Shown in pieces: positions 16,591 through 24,362 of a DNA stretch of 64,000 nucleotides. The DNA lies in NCBI RefSeq assembly GCF_029360765.1, contig NZ_JARKNA010000018.1, positions 1-64,000 of the forward strand. Reading direction: 5' to 3'. Below the pieces are notes generated by a model, which had not been told where the DNA came from, did no database searches, and was given only the letters and a program-made list of their open reading frames with translations. The translations under genes were made by a program, and so were the position numbers. This stretch comes from Terrimonas pollutisoli (GTDB lineage Bacteria; Bacteroidota; Bacteroidia; Chitinophagales; Chitinophagaceae). The first letter of the stretch is position 1; every line of letters starts with the position of its first letter.

Positions 16591-19500
16591 CTAATTATTA
16601 AAAATGTATCTAACTCCAATCTGCGCCTGCCATCTTGAATTTTGACTGGTGCTGTTTTGGAACGATGATACAAGAGGAATTTGGTTCGTTGCATCAAGAT
16701 AAGGGAAACTAAATACCGGCTTTCCTGCATTTGTCCCTGTGGTTTCAACTCTCTTAAAGTTCAACAGCGCGGTACGATTGGGAATTCTGGCGATACCCCA
16801 GTTTTTATTCAGCATATTGCCGAAGTTGAAAATATCCATAGTGAATCGCAATGTATTTGTTTTTGTGCCTGTTTTGATCATAAAATCCTGCGTGAAGTTC
16901 AAGTCAAGTCTTTTGTAAAATGGCAGTAACAAGCCATTTCTTTCAGCATATTGCCCTCTGCGTTTGCTGAGATAGGGATCCTGGTTGATATAAGTGTTCA
17001 ATTGTCCCCAAATGACAGCAGCGCTGCGTGTATCTGAACTATTCACCCCTTCCAGCACAATATCATTCGCATCTTTGGGAATATAAATAAGGTCGTTGGT
17101 TGTTAAACCATCTCTATTCAAATCACCGTTATAAATATAGCTCGAGGTACCGCCGTTGGCAGCTTCAAAAGTTAAACCAAAAGAGGTCGCAAAATATTTT
17201 GCATATTCAAACCGATAAAAAGCAGCAGCAACAATACGGTGTGGCTGATAAAAATTGGAAAAAGAAACCGCCTCTGCATTCGGATCGCCAGAAACCTGCC
17301 GGTCTCTCCAGATAGATTGTGCAATCGAACCACCGTCATTTACAGACTTGCTTTTGCCATAACTATATGCAACCATCGTGTAAAGATTATTCACATTGCG
17401 CTGGAGTTGCAATGTAATATTGTATGTATACCCCTTTGACGTATTGGTCATTAAAATAGCATCAGAAATATTTGGATTTGTTGCAGAAACGCCGCCTGCT
17501 CCTTTGTAAATCTGGGTTGAATCAAATCTTATACGACTATCAGAGCCGGTCAAAGCTATGCCGGTACCTGGCAGGTTTATATTTTGATGATACACCGCAT
17601 TTATATCTTTTGAGAAGATTCCTTCCAGCGTTGCCGTAATATCAAATGGCAGCTTTTTATCTATAGCAAGATTGCTTCTGAACAATTGAGGGAATTTAAA
17701 GTCTGCATCAGTAATAGCCAGATTATAACTGGTGTTAGCGGAGGCATTTGCGGGTCTGTTGGCGTCTACATTGGCGTTGAATGCCAACCTTGGATCGCCC
17801 GGACTGTTTGCTGGTGTTACCAGAAATGAACCAAAATCAACCCCATTATTGCTTGCCTGATTGCTTATCCAAACAAAGGGTGGAGGGCCAGAGAAGATAC
17901 CTGTACCACCACGAGCCTGCAATGATTTATCGCCTTTAACATCCCAGTTAAATCCGGCTCTTGGTGACCACAATACGGCAGTATTAGGCGCTTCGCCGGT
18001 TTTAATCCGAACGCCGTTACGATATACCAAGGCATCGGCATTAGTATTGGCAATAAAATTCTGTTTGAAAATAGGAATGTCTGCTCTTAAACCAACTGTA
18101 AGTGTAAAGTTGTTATTGACAGACCATTTATCCTGTGCAAAAAAACCAAGTTGCGTTGCCGATACATCCGCATAAGGAAATTCGCCTCTTTTACGGGCAG
18201 AATATCGCAATTCATAAGCTGTGGCAGTAGCCGCACCATCGTTGGCACTCGCATAAAAATCAGAAAGGCTGGCAAAACGGTACCTGCCATAGTAACTTGG
18301 AGCAAAGCCGTTTCTGAATTTATTGTAAGTATTCTGCGTTCCAAAGGTTAGTGTATGTTGGCCCTTAAACAAGGTGAATATATCATTGAACTGCCAGGTA
18401 TCTGTATTCAATTTATTAAAAGCAGTGAAAGGCTCATAGCCGAAAGAAGTAAAGGTTTGTCCGGCCCCATTTTCAATATCTACCAGCGGGAATATACCAC
18501 CCGGGCTGCTGCGAAAATCCCTCAGTTGATTATAACCAACTTGTACTTTGTTTGAAACAGTATTGCTTAAGCGGCTATTTAGTTCAGCAATAATAATATT
18601 AAAGTTATTGTTGATAACGTAAGATGAAGAAAAGAAAGGCATGCCGGTAGTACTGGCCGAACGTCCTCCGGAAGGAGCGCCACTACTGCTGGGTGGAACA
18701 TTGCGCCATGATTTGAGATAATAGTAATTGATATTTAATGTGTGTTTTTTACTGATGTTGAAATCAAGTCTTGCAGTAATCTTATCGCTGTATGTATCAT
18801 AAGTATAATTCTCAAAAGCTCCCGCGTCATAGTTGTATTTTGTTTTAAGGAAGGCTGACAATGCCTCAAGGTCTTCTGCCTTTGCCTGTGAAATACCGGA
18901 TCCTGAAGAACCGTTTCTGCTGGCAACAAAGCCATTGGTAGCCGGAGTGCTGACACGTTCTTGTTCACCACTTACAAAAAAGAATATTTTGTTTTTTACA
19001 ATCGGGCCACCAATACTTATTCCACGGTTATTAAAATCAAATTCCTGCTTTGACAATTTAGTCGGACCTACTTTCAAGCCGGTAAGACCCGGACTCTTCC
19101 AATAACTATAGACAGTTCCTTTAATATCGTTGGTTCCGCTTTTGGTAACAGAGTTAATGCCTGCTCCAGTAAAGCCACCCAATGTTACATCGTAAGGAGC
19201 AATATTTATTTGTATTTGCTCCAAGGCATCAATGCTTATCGGTTGGCTGTTTGTTTGTCCTCCTAAGCCAGCTGCCAAACCAAAAGTATTGTTGAATGAT
19301 GCTCCGTTTACCGTAAGGTTATTGTAAGAGTTATTCCTGCCTGCAAAGCTGCTGGTTCCATATACTACACTGCTGTTGGCAGTGGGGGTCAATCTTGTAA
19401 AGTCATTGATACTTCTGTTGATAGTTGGAAGGCGGTCAATTTGTTGCCTGTTGATGGTTTCGGCAGACCCGGTCCGGTTTTTATTAAAAACTTTATCGGA

Positions 19501-19875
19501 ACGATGGGTTGCTACCACAACCTCTTTTAAAAGCCCTTCATCAGGCGTCAACGTAAAATCAGCTTTATAAGCTTGGCCAAGCAACAGATTTATATCCCCG
19601 GATTGTTGTTCTTTAAATCCGACAAAGGTTACTACAATTTCATAAGGACCACCAACTCTTGCATTGGGCATATTGTAGCGTCCATCTTTTCTGCTTGTAG
19701 TCTTATAAATTGTTCCGGTTGGTAAATGAGTAGCAGTGATAGTACCACCCGGCAACGAACCGCCTTTGTCGTCTAAAAGAATACCCTGGATTTCGGATGT
19801 AGTTTCCTGAGCAGTTAGCGCAATACTCAAAAAAATTGCAATGCTTACACTTAGCATTGGTTTCAATAGTCTCAT
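16591..19875 (-). CDS. TonB-dependent receptor (Oar-like, carboxypeptidase-regulatory N-domain)
   Basis: A 1094-residue outer-membrane protein. A signal peptide (L-S-V-S-I-A-I-F-L-S-I-A-L-T-A) ends near residue 22. A CarboxypepD_reg beta-sandwich follows ('IQGILLDDKGGSLPGGTITATHLPTGTIY'), then a plug domain ('GSAETINRQQIDRLPTINRSIND...') and a long beta-barrel ending '...GVRYIFNN'. I placed the start at 19875 because it opens the signal peptide; an upstream ATG adds 13 unlikely residues. No SusD partner is adjacent, so this is not a classic polysaccharide locus; the Oar-like type is linked to peptide/protein uptake or secretion. The ligand is unknown. Confidence 0.9.
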   Translation of the reverse strand: MRLLKPMLSVSIAIFLSIALTAQETTSEIQGILLDDKGGSLPGGTITATHLPTGTIYKTTSRKDGRYNMPNARVGGPYEIVVTFVGFKEQQSGDINLLLGQAYKADFTLTPDEGLLKEVVVATHRSDKVFNKNRTGSAETINRQQIDRLPTINRSINDFTRLTPTANSSVVYGTSSFAGRNNSYNNLTVNGASFNNTFGLAAGLGGQTNSQPISIDALEQIQINIAPYDVTLGGFTGAGINSVTKSGTNDIKGTVYSYWKSPGLTGLKVGPTKLSKQEFDFNNRGISIGGPIVKNKIFFFVSGEQERVSTPATNGFVASRNGSSGSGISQAKAEDLEALSAFLKTKYNYDAGAFENYTYDTYSDKITARLDFNISKKHTLNINYYYLKSWRNVPPSSSGAPSGGRSASTTGMPFFSSSYVINNNFNIIIAELNSRLSNTVSNKVQVGYNQLRDFRSSPGGIFPLVDIENGAGQTFTSFGYEPFTAFNKLNTDTWQFNDIFTLFKGQHTLTFGTQNTYNKFRNGFAPSYYGRYRFASLSDFYASANDGAATATAYELRYSARKRGEFPYADVSATQLGFFAQDKWSVNNNFTLTVGLRADIPIFKQNFIANTNADALVYRNGVRIKTGEAPNTAVLWSPRAGFNWDVKGDKSLQARGGTGIFSGPPPFVWISNQASNNGVDFGSFLVTPANSPGDPRLAFNANVDANRPANASANTSYNLAITDADFKFPQLFRSNLAIDKKLPFDITATLEGIFSKDINAVYHQNINLPGTGIALTGSDSRIRFDSTQIYKGAGGVSATNPNISDAILMTNTSKGYTYNITLQLQRNVNNLYTMVAYSYGKSKSVNDGGSIAQSIWRDRQVSGDPNAEAVSFSNFYQPHRIVAAAFYRFEYAKYFATSFGLTFEAANGGTSSYIYNGDLNRDGLTTNDLIYIPKDANDIVLEGVNSSDTRSAAVIWGQLNTYINQDPYLSKRRGQYAERNGLLLPFYKRLDLNFTQDFMIKTGTKTNTLRFTMDIFNFGNMLNKNWGIARIPNRTALLNFKRVETTGTNAGKPVFSFPYLDATNQIPLVSSFQNSTSQNSRWQAQIGVRYIFNN

Positions 19876-19931
19876 AAATTTTTGTTTAAAGGTGCAGTGG
19901 TATATATACAACATGTATTTGCATTTAAAAA

Positions 19932-19978
19932 GACTTCATGCTTCCCCTAAGGGATTGAAGCTATTTTTGCATGAAGTC
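19932..19978 (-). terminator. Hairpin with T-run in the TonB-receptor leader
   Basis: On the minus strand GACTTCATGC pairs perfectly with GCATGAAGTC, with a nested stem (GCTTC/GAAGC and CCC/GGG), and is followed by TTTTT. It lies about 60 bases before the receptor start, so it could be a true terminator of a small upstream gene or an attenuator. The stop codon of the 53-codon ORF at 19961 falls inside it. Confidence 0.6.
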
Positions 19979-20122
19979 ATATTTGATGGGTGAGAAATTA
20001 TCGAAGATTTGTAATGCAGCCTTGATAGTATGGGAGGCTTCTTCCTGGTAAATGACTATTTGGTCAACAGCTACATGGCATAAAAGGGTTAAAACAGCCC
20101 TCGGTAAGTAATTCTTTCTCAT
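19961..20122 (-). CDS. Possible 53-residue small protein or leader peptide
   Basis: An ATG at 20122 opens a frame of 53 codons ending with TAG inside the terminator-like hairpin. The product begins M-R-K-N-Y-L-P-R and ends Y-D-F-M-Q-K; it is mixed in composition with no clear signal or membrane helix. I recognise no family. Its position directly before the TonB receptor, with the hairpin at its end, suggests either a leader peptide coupled to attenuation or a chance frame. No promoter motif could be fixed upstream. Confidence 0.3.
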   Translation of the reverse strand: MRKNYLPRAVLTLLCHVAVDQIVIYQEEASHTIKAALQIFDNFSPIKYDFMQK

Positions 20123-20521
20123 AATTAAGCAGATTTTGTTTGTTTTCTAAATAAACTTCTTTCAAAAATGACAGGCAAGGCCGACTCTGCGGCATTGGTA
20201 TGGCAAGTAAAAAAACCGGGAGTCTGATGATTCGCGGTCAACAGCAATCTACGCTGGTCGTTTATTTTTCGTATGGCAAGATGAGCTTAGACAGATTTTC
20301 TAAAGCCCGAAATTAAATAGCGGTGAAATGGCGGCGCTTTAAATAACTGTTATCAATCCAATAAGTTATTCTTAACAGGCGCCCTTAAAATGAACGTTGA
20401 TGTCCCGCTGATCAGTTAATAACTAAATTAAGTGTTTTGTTTATATTTCAGAACCCCTGTAAAACTTGTTTTTTAACAGCGGTTAGAGCTATGCTTCTGT
20501 TCCATTGTAATTTGAAAAATT
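20123..20521. other. Non-coding stretch before tRNA-Phe
   Basis: No convincing protein frame is seen on either strand. A few short hairpins (for example GCCG/CGGC near 20190 and CAGC/GCTG near 20243) occur but share no pattern. Confidence 0.5.
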
Positions 20522-20553
20522 TTTGCGGTATAAAGCCTAAACGCTTACTTTTG
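20522..20553 (+). promoter_or_regulatory. Promoter of tRNA-Phe
   Basis: TTTG (20522-20525), a 20-base spacer and TACTTTTG (20546-20553) match the Bacteroidota sigma consensus at both elements. Transcription would start near 20560, about 19 bases before the mature tRNA. Confidence 0.75.
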
Positions 20554-20578
20554 CCGTCCGATACAAAATCGGGATCAA

Positions 20579-20651
20579 GGTGCGGTAGCTCAGTCGGTAG
20601 AGCAAAGGACTGAAAATCCTTGTGTCGGCGGTTCGATCCCGCCCCACACCA
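20579..20651 (+). tRNA. tRNA-Phe (GAA)
   Basis: The full cloverleaf is visible: acceptor 20579-20585, D-arm GCTC/GAGC, anticodon stem AAGGA/TCCTT with loop CTGAAAA (anticodon GAA), T-stem GGCGG/CCGCC with TTCGATC, acceptor 3' strand 20644-20650 and discriminator A at 20651. CCA is not encoded. The acceptor stem has one C-A mismatch (base 5 against base 68). A consensus promoter lies upstream and a strong terminator downstream. Confidence 0.97.
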
Positions 20652-20652
20652 C

Positions 20653-20680
20653 AAAAACCCCAACAACTGTTGGGGTTTTT
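20653..20680 (+). terminator. Terminator after tRNA-Phe
   Basis: A 12-bp stem (AAAAACCCCAAC and its complement) with loop AACT ends in TTTTT. It is symmetric enough to serve the convergent PfpI-family gene as well. Confidence 0.9.
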
Positions 20681-20708
20681 GATTTAGAAAATTGACTATC
20701 CCTGATTG

Positions 20709-21272
20709 TCAATGGCTCGGAATAGGAGCATGAACCCCTTCGCTAATTTCCTCTATCATTTTAGTATTAAACACTTCGAGGTCTTCCGGACTCCTGCTGG
20801 TAACCAATCCGTTATCTACGATGACCTCTCTGTCGTGCCAGGTGGCGCCTGCGTTTTCCAGGTCGGTTTTGATCGAGGCATAGGAGGTCAGGTCTCTTCC
20901 CTCCAACTGACCGGTTTCAATTAAAAGTTGCGGTCCATGGCAAATTGCCGCCAAAGGTTTACCTGCTTCCAAAAACTGTTGCGCAAAGGCCACACTTTCT
21001 TTATCTCTTCTGAGTTTATCAGGATTTATAACTCCACCCGGCAAAACCAGCGCATCATAGTCTGCAAACTTTGCTTTAGAGATGTGAACATCCACCAGCA
21101 ATTCAATACTCCAGTGGTCACGATCCCAGCCCCTGACTTTATCTTGTTGAGGCGAAACAATATGTACTTTGGCTCCGGCGTCTTCCAATGCTTTTTTAGG
21201 GCTTGTTAATTCAACTTCTTCAAACCCGTTTTCAGTAAGAATGGCCACCATTTTTCCACTAAGCTTTCCCAT
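20709..21272 (-). CDS. DJ-1/PfpI family protein (YraA-like, general stress)
   Basis: A 187-residue type 1 glutamine-amidotransferase-fold protein. The nucleophile elbow 'LAAICHGPQLL' holds C111-H112, and an acidic residue lies in the N-terminal 'ENGFEEVELTSPKKALEDAG' motif. Together they match the PfpI/YraA/YhbO group. Members are described as protein deglycases or chaperone-like proteins induced under stress. It is a single gene converging on tRNA-Phe across the shared terminator, and 177 bases separate its start from the psuG stop. Confidence 0.9.
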   Translation of the reverse strand: MGKLSGKMVAILTENGFEEVELTSPKKALEDAGAKVHIVSPQQDKVRGWDRDHWSIELLVDVHISKAKFADYDALVLPGGVINPDKLRRDKESVAFAQQFLEAGKPLAAICHGPQLLIETGQLEGRDLTSYASIKTDLENAGATWHDREVIVDNGLVTSRSPEDLEVFNTKMIEEISEGVHAPIPSH

Positions 21273-21449
21273 AAAAAAATATTAAGGTGCCTAAATTTTG
21301 TTGACTCTTTCAAAGTCACAAAAACCAGACCTCAATAAATCATTTTCCATAAAAAGAAATATTGCTGATCATAAACCAGTAATGTAACATCGAGTTAGAA
21401 CCAGGGCTTGTGATTATCTTTTTATGACCTGTAAATAGATCATAAAGTT

Positions 21450-22361
21450 TTATGACGCTGCATATGCTACAGCGATCTCTGCTCCTACTTTTGCATTGTG
21501 TTTTATCAATGCAATATTGGCTTCAAGGCTTTCACCTTCGGTGTGCTCAGCAATATATTTTAGTAAAAACGGTGTTACGTCTTTGCCGCTGATCTTTTCT
21601 TCCTTTACAACCTGCAAAGCTTGTTGAATGTAAACCTCCATTTCGTCTGCTGCAATTTCCTGGTCAGCGGGCACGGGGTTGGCAATTAGTATAGCACCTT
21701 CCAATCCCAGCTTCCATTTTGTATCCATCATTGCTGCTATTTCTTTTGTTGTATCCAATCGCAGGGGAGAAATAAAGCCGCTTTTACGGGAATAAAAGCT
21801 TGGAAATTCATCCTGCCCATAGGTAACTACGGGTATTCCCTTTGTCTCCAGGTATTCCAATGTTAATCCAATATCAAGAATTGATTTTACACCGGCAGAT
21901 ACAATAGCGACAGAAGTCTGCGCCATCTCTGTGAGGTCGGCTGATATATCCATGGTTGAAGATGCTTCCCTGTGCACACCGCCAATACCACCCGTTACAA
22001 AAACCTTTATGCCGGCCATCGCTGCAATTCGCATGGTGGCTGCCACCGTTGTTGCGCCATACAATTTTTTGCTGATCACATACGGGATATCCCGGAGGCT
22101 GACCTTCCATACATTTTTTGCACGGCCAAAATATTCAAGCTGATCATTCGTCAAGCCAACATGGCATTGCCCATCGAAGATGGCAATCGTTGCAGGAATG
22201 GCGCCCTGATCTCTCACTTTACTTTCTACATCTATCGCGGTCGTTACATTTTGCGGATAAGGCATGCCATGAGAAATGATAGTTGATTCCAATGCTACAA
22301 CCGCATTACCACAGTTTAAGGCGTCCTGTATTTCAGGCTGTATTTTTAAAAATGTATTCAT
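21450..22361 (-). CDS. psuG: Pseudouridine-5'-phosphate glycosidase
   Basis: A 303-residue PsuG (IndA-like) enzyme cleaving the C-C glycosidic bond of pseudouridine-5'-phosphate to uracil and ribose-5-phosphate. The family signature is clear: 'ALESTIISHGMPYPQN' at the N-terminus, 'ATTVAATMRIAAMAGIKVFVTGGIGGVHR' in the middle and 'ANPVP' near residue 228. Its length matches the family (~305). It overlaps the upstream kinase gene by 4 bases, so the two are translationally coupled and together complete pseudouridine catabolism. Confidence 0.95.
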   Translation of the reverse strand: MNTFLKIQPEIQDALNCGNAVVALESTIISHGMPYPQNVTTAIDVESKVRDQGAIPATIAIFDGQCHVGLTNDQLEYFGRAKNVWKVSLRDIPYVISKKLYGATTVAATMRIAAMAGIKVFVTGGIGGVHREASSTMDISADLTEMAQTSVAIVSAGVKSILDIGLTLEYLETKGIPVVTYGQDEFPSFYSRKSGFISPLRLDTTKEIAAMMDTKWKLGLEGAILIANPVPADQEIAADEMEVYIQQALQVVKEEKISGKDVTPFLLKYIAEHTEGESLEANIALIKHNAKVGAEIAVAYAAS

Positions 22362-23287
22362 TTAACCGGGTAATGTTTTGATAGAAGAGATAAAAGTCGT
22401 TGCTGATTGAGATGAGTGGCAACGGCTCCGTTTATCTGCAAAATTTCAGCCGCTAAAGTATGAGCCAGTTTTAAACAATCCATATCTTCTTTCCCCAGCA
22501 TCTTTCCTAAAATATACCCGGACAAAGATCCATCACCGGCGCCTGTGCTGTCCACTACGTCAACAATTGAAGCATGTAACTGGATACAATTTTCTTTAGA
22601 ATAAAATGCTGAGCCATTTTTTCCATTGTGGAGCCAGATATGCTGAACACCCTTGCTTAGTAATTCTTGTATTTGTTTCTCCGTGGTACAGGCATCCTCT
22701 GAACAAAGGGCGGGCAACTCATCTTCATTGGGTGTAATAAGGTAAAGGCCGTTGATATCGATATACTTTAGTTTTTTTGCAGGTGGAACTGAAACGGGTT
22801 CTATTACCAAAGGAATTCCTGTTTGATTACTGAATGCAATCAGCCAGCTTATTGTTTCCAAAGTAATATTAGTGTCGGCCAATAACCAGGACGCAGTGCT
22901 TAATAAATCTTTATGCTGTGCCAGGTGTTGCGGTGTTATTAAATGTTCGGCCGGGTTGGATAAAAAAGCCGCGAACAAAGAACCATCGGGTGTTAGAATG
23001 CCGGTATATTTTCCGGAAAGTCCATTTGCCGTTATCGAAGCATCTAATTTTATTCCGGCATTAGTACAGACACCCTTTAACCAATCGCCATCACTATCGT
23101 TTCCAAAAACACTGATCAGTTGAACAGGTACATCCAGCAAGGCCAATTGGTGAGCAATGTTACGACTGACGCCACCGGCTGTTTTCGTCACTGTCGCTTT
23201 ATTAGTAGTAGCGGGTATTAATTCTTCTGTCAGGTGAAATAGTTCATCTACAAACGAAGCGCCTATGCAGATAACCGGCCTTGACAT
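22358..23287 (-). CDS. psuK: PfkB-family pseudouridine kinase
   Basis: A 309-residue ribokinase-fold sugar kinase. It shows the N-terminal PfkB motif 'KTAGGVSRNIAHQLALLDVP' and the C-terminal 'DSTGAGDGSLSGYIL' with the GAGD anion hole and catalytic Asp. Overlap of its stop with the psuG start identifies it as the kinase that phosphorylates pseudouridine for PsuG. The ATG at 23287 begins the conserved 'ICIGASFVDEL' strand. No nucleoside transporter is adjacent. Confidence 0.92.
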   Translation of the reverse strand: MSRPVICIGASFVDELFHLTEELIPATTNKATVTKTAGGVSRNIAHQLALLDVPVQLISVFGNDSDGDWLKGVCTNAGIKLDASITANGLSGKYTGILTPDGSLFAAFLSNPAEHLITPQHLAQHKDLLSTASWLLADTNITLETISWLIAFSNQTGIPLVIEPVSVPPAKKLKYIDINGLYLITPNEDELPALCSEDACTTEKQIQELLSKGVQHIWLHNGKNGSAFYSKENCIQLHASIVDVVDSTGAGDGSLSGYILGKMLGKEDMDCLKLAHTLAAEILQINGAVATHLNQQRLLSLLSKHYPVK

Positions 23288-23308
23288 GCTGTAAAATATT
23301 GAATGGGA

Positions 23309-23686
23309 TTAGTCTTCCTTTCTTCTAACAATTAAATACCAATCATTCTCCAGCGGGAGGTAACCATAATCATAGCAATAATAATAGGTCTTGCCCGATT
23401 TGGTAGTATATAAATGAGTGACGTATTTAAATAAAAACCCTTTTTGCAAAAGTTTTTCCTTGGTGGTTTTGGCCATTTCTTCGCCCGCAGGCAGGAACTC
23501 CTCCATTATGCGGCGATTCTTACCTAATGCATTATTAATATTCCGTACCTGGTTATTGGTAATTGATTTTAGCTGGTTATTATAATTGTTCCGGCAATAG
23601 TCATCGCAAAATTTTTTATCCGAACGCCCTTTCAGCGGCTTATCGCAGGCCAGGCAGTTTTTGGGTTCTGCTTTTTCTTGTTGCAT
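23309..23686 (-). CDS. Hypothetical protein with N-terminal zinc-ribbon
   Basis: A 125-residue protein. Residues C11, C14, C27 and C31 form a C-x2-C-x12-C-x3-C zinc knuckle of the kind found in small DUF2116-like ribbons, followed by a basic helical region and a Tyr-rich C-terminal strand segment ('KTYYYCYDYGYLPLENDWYLIV'). I recall similar proteins as conserved hypotheticals of Bacteroidota, without a known role. It lies 21 bases upstream of psuK on the same strand, so it might be the first gene of that transcript. Nucleic-acid binding is a guess from the zinc ribbon. Confidence 0.7.
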   Translation of the reverse strand: MQQEKAEPKNCLACDKPLKGRSDKKFCDDYCRNNYNNQLKSITNNQVRNINNALGKNRRIMEEFLPAGEEMAKTTKEKLLQKGFLFKYVTHLYTTKSGKTYYYCYDYGYLPLENDWYLIVRRKED

Positions 23687-23804
23687 AGTGTGGGCAAGGG
23701 TTTGAGGGTTTAAGGTAAGTAAATATTTTATAAGTTCAACCGTTTACAAACGGCTACATCCGCAAGTAAAGGGTTAAAAACCGGCTACCGTTTTTTCACG
23801 ACCC

Positions 23805-23812
23805 CATCTTTG
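23805..23812 (+). promoter_or_regulatory. -7-like element before ssb
   Basis: CATCTTTG is one base off TAnnTTTG. It places transcription start near 23818 and argues against the in-frame upstream start at 23810, favouring the ATG at 23894. Confidence 0.4.
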
Positions 23813-23860
23813 TTTTGTCAATCCGATGCAGGGTTGATTGAGATAACAAATTTTAAAACC

Positions 23861-23878
23861 GTTCCGACACGTCGGGAC
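23861..23878. repeat. Short TCCGAC-type palindrome in ssb leader
   Basis: GTTCCGAC and GTCGGGAC pair (one wobble) around a two-base centre, 16 bases before the ssb ATG. It is related in shape to the CCGAT/ATCGG hairpins at 20557-20574 and 59689-59707. Confidence 0.45.
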
Positions 23879-23893
23879 ACAAAACTTAAAGTT

Positions 23894-24241
23894 ATGTACG
23901 CATTAAAAAACAAAGTACAATTGATCGGAAACCTGGGCAATGCTCCCGAAGTAAAAACAATGGAAAGTGGTAAGAAGCTGGCTACTTTTAATGTAGCTAC
24001 CAGTGAAAGCTATCGCAATGCGAAAGGTGAGAAAGTAACAGAAACACAATGGCACCGCATCGTTGCCTGGGGTAAGGTTGCAGAGATTGCTGAAAAATAC
24101 CTGGACAAGGGAAAAGAAGTGGCGCTGGAAGGAAAGCTGGTAAACCGGAGCTATAATGATAAGGATGGCAATAAAAGATATATCACCGAAATACAAGTGA
24201 GCGAATTGTTGATGCTGGGTGCAAAGTCCGCTGAAGTATAA
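23894..24241 (+). CDS. ssb: Single-stranded DNA-binding protein without acidic tail
   Basis: A 115-residue OB-fold SSB. The fold runs from 'KNKVQLIGNLGNAPEVKTMESGKKLATFNVATSE' through 'TQWHRIVAWGKVAEIAEKYLDKGKEVALEGKL' to 'YITEIQVSELLMLG'. It ends A-K-S-A-E-V right after the OB core, so the flexible linker and the acidic DDxPF-type tip used to recruit repair proteins are missing. The ATG at 23894 is the natural start. It may be a secondary SSB, with the main replicative copy elsewhere. A Pif1-like helicase follows 121 bases downstream from its own probable promoter. Confidence 0.93.
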   Translation: MYALKNKVQLIGNLGNAPEVKTMESGKKLATFNVATSESYRNAKGEKVTETQWHRIVAWGKVAEIAEKYLDKGKEVALEGKLVNRSYNDKDGNKRYITEIQVSELLMLGAKSAEV

Positions 24242-24272
24242 AAACTGATAGGCCAGTACCTTGCCTGATTAT

Positions 24273-24280
24273 TAACTTTG
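24273..24280 (+). promoter_or_regulatory. -7 element before the Pif1-like helicase
   Basis: TAACTTTG is a full match to TAnnTTTG. Transcription would begin near 24286, giving a leader of about 77-110 bases depending on which start is used. Confidence 0.5.
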
Positions 24281-24362
24281 GCAACTAATAGGAATAAGGA
24301 GCTAATTTAATTTTACAAAGCTGGCACAATGCAGCGCTCCGGCGGTCAAAAACAAAGCAGGC

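Noticed and set aside
16591..19875. Polysaccharide-utilisation locus around the TonB receptor
   Set aside because: No SusD-like lipoprotein, glycoside hydrolase or sensor gene is adjacent; the receptor is of the Oar-like single type.
20448..20666. 72-codon frame antisense to tRNA-Phe
   Set aside because: It is the well-known spurious translation of a tRNA gene on the opposite strand.
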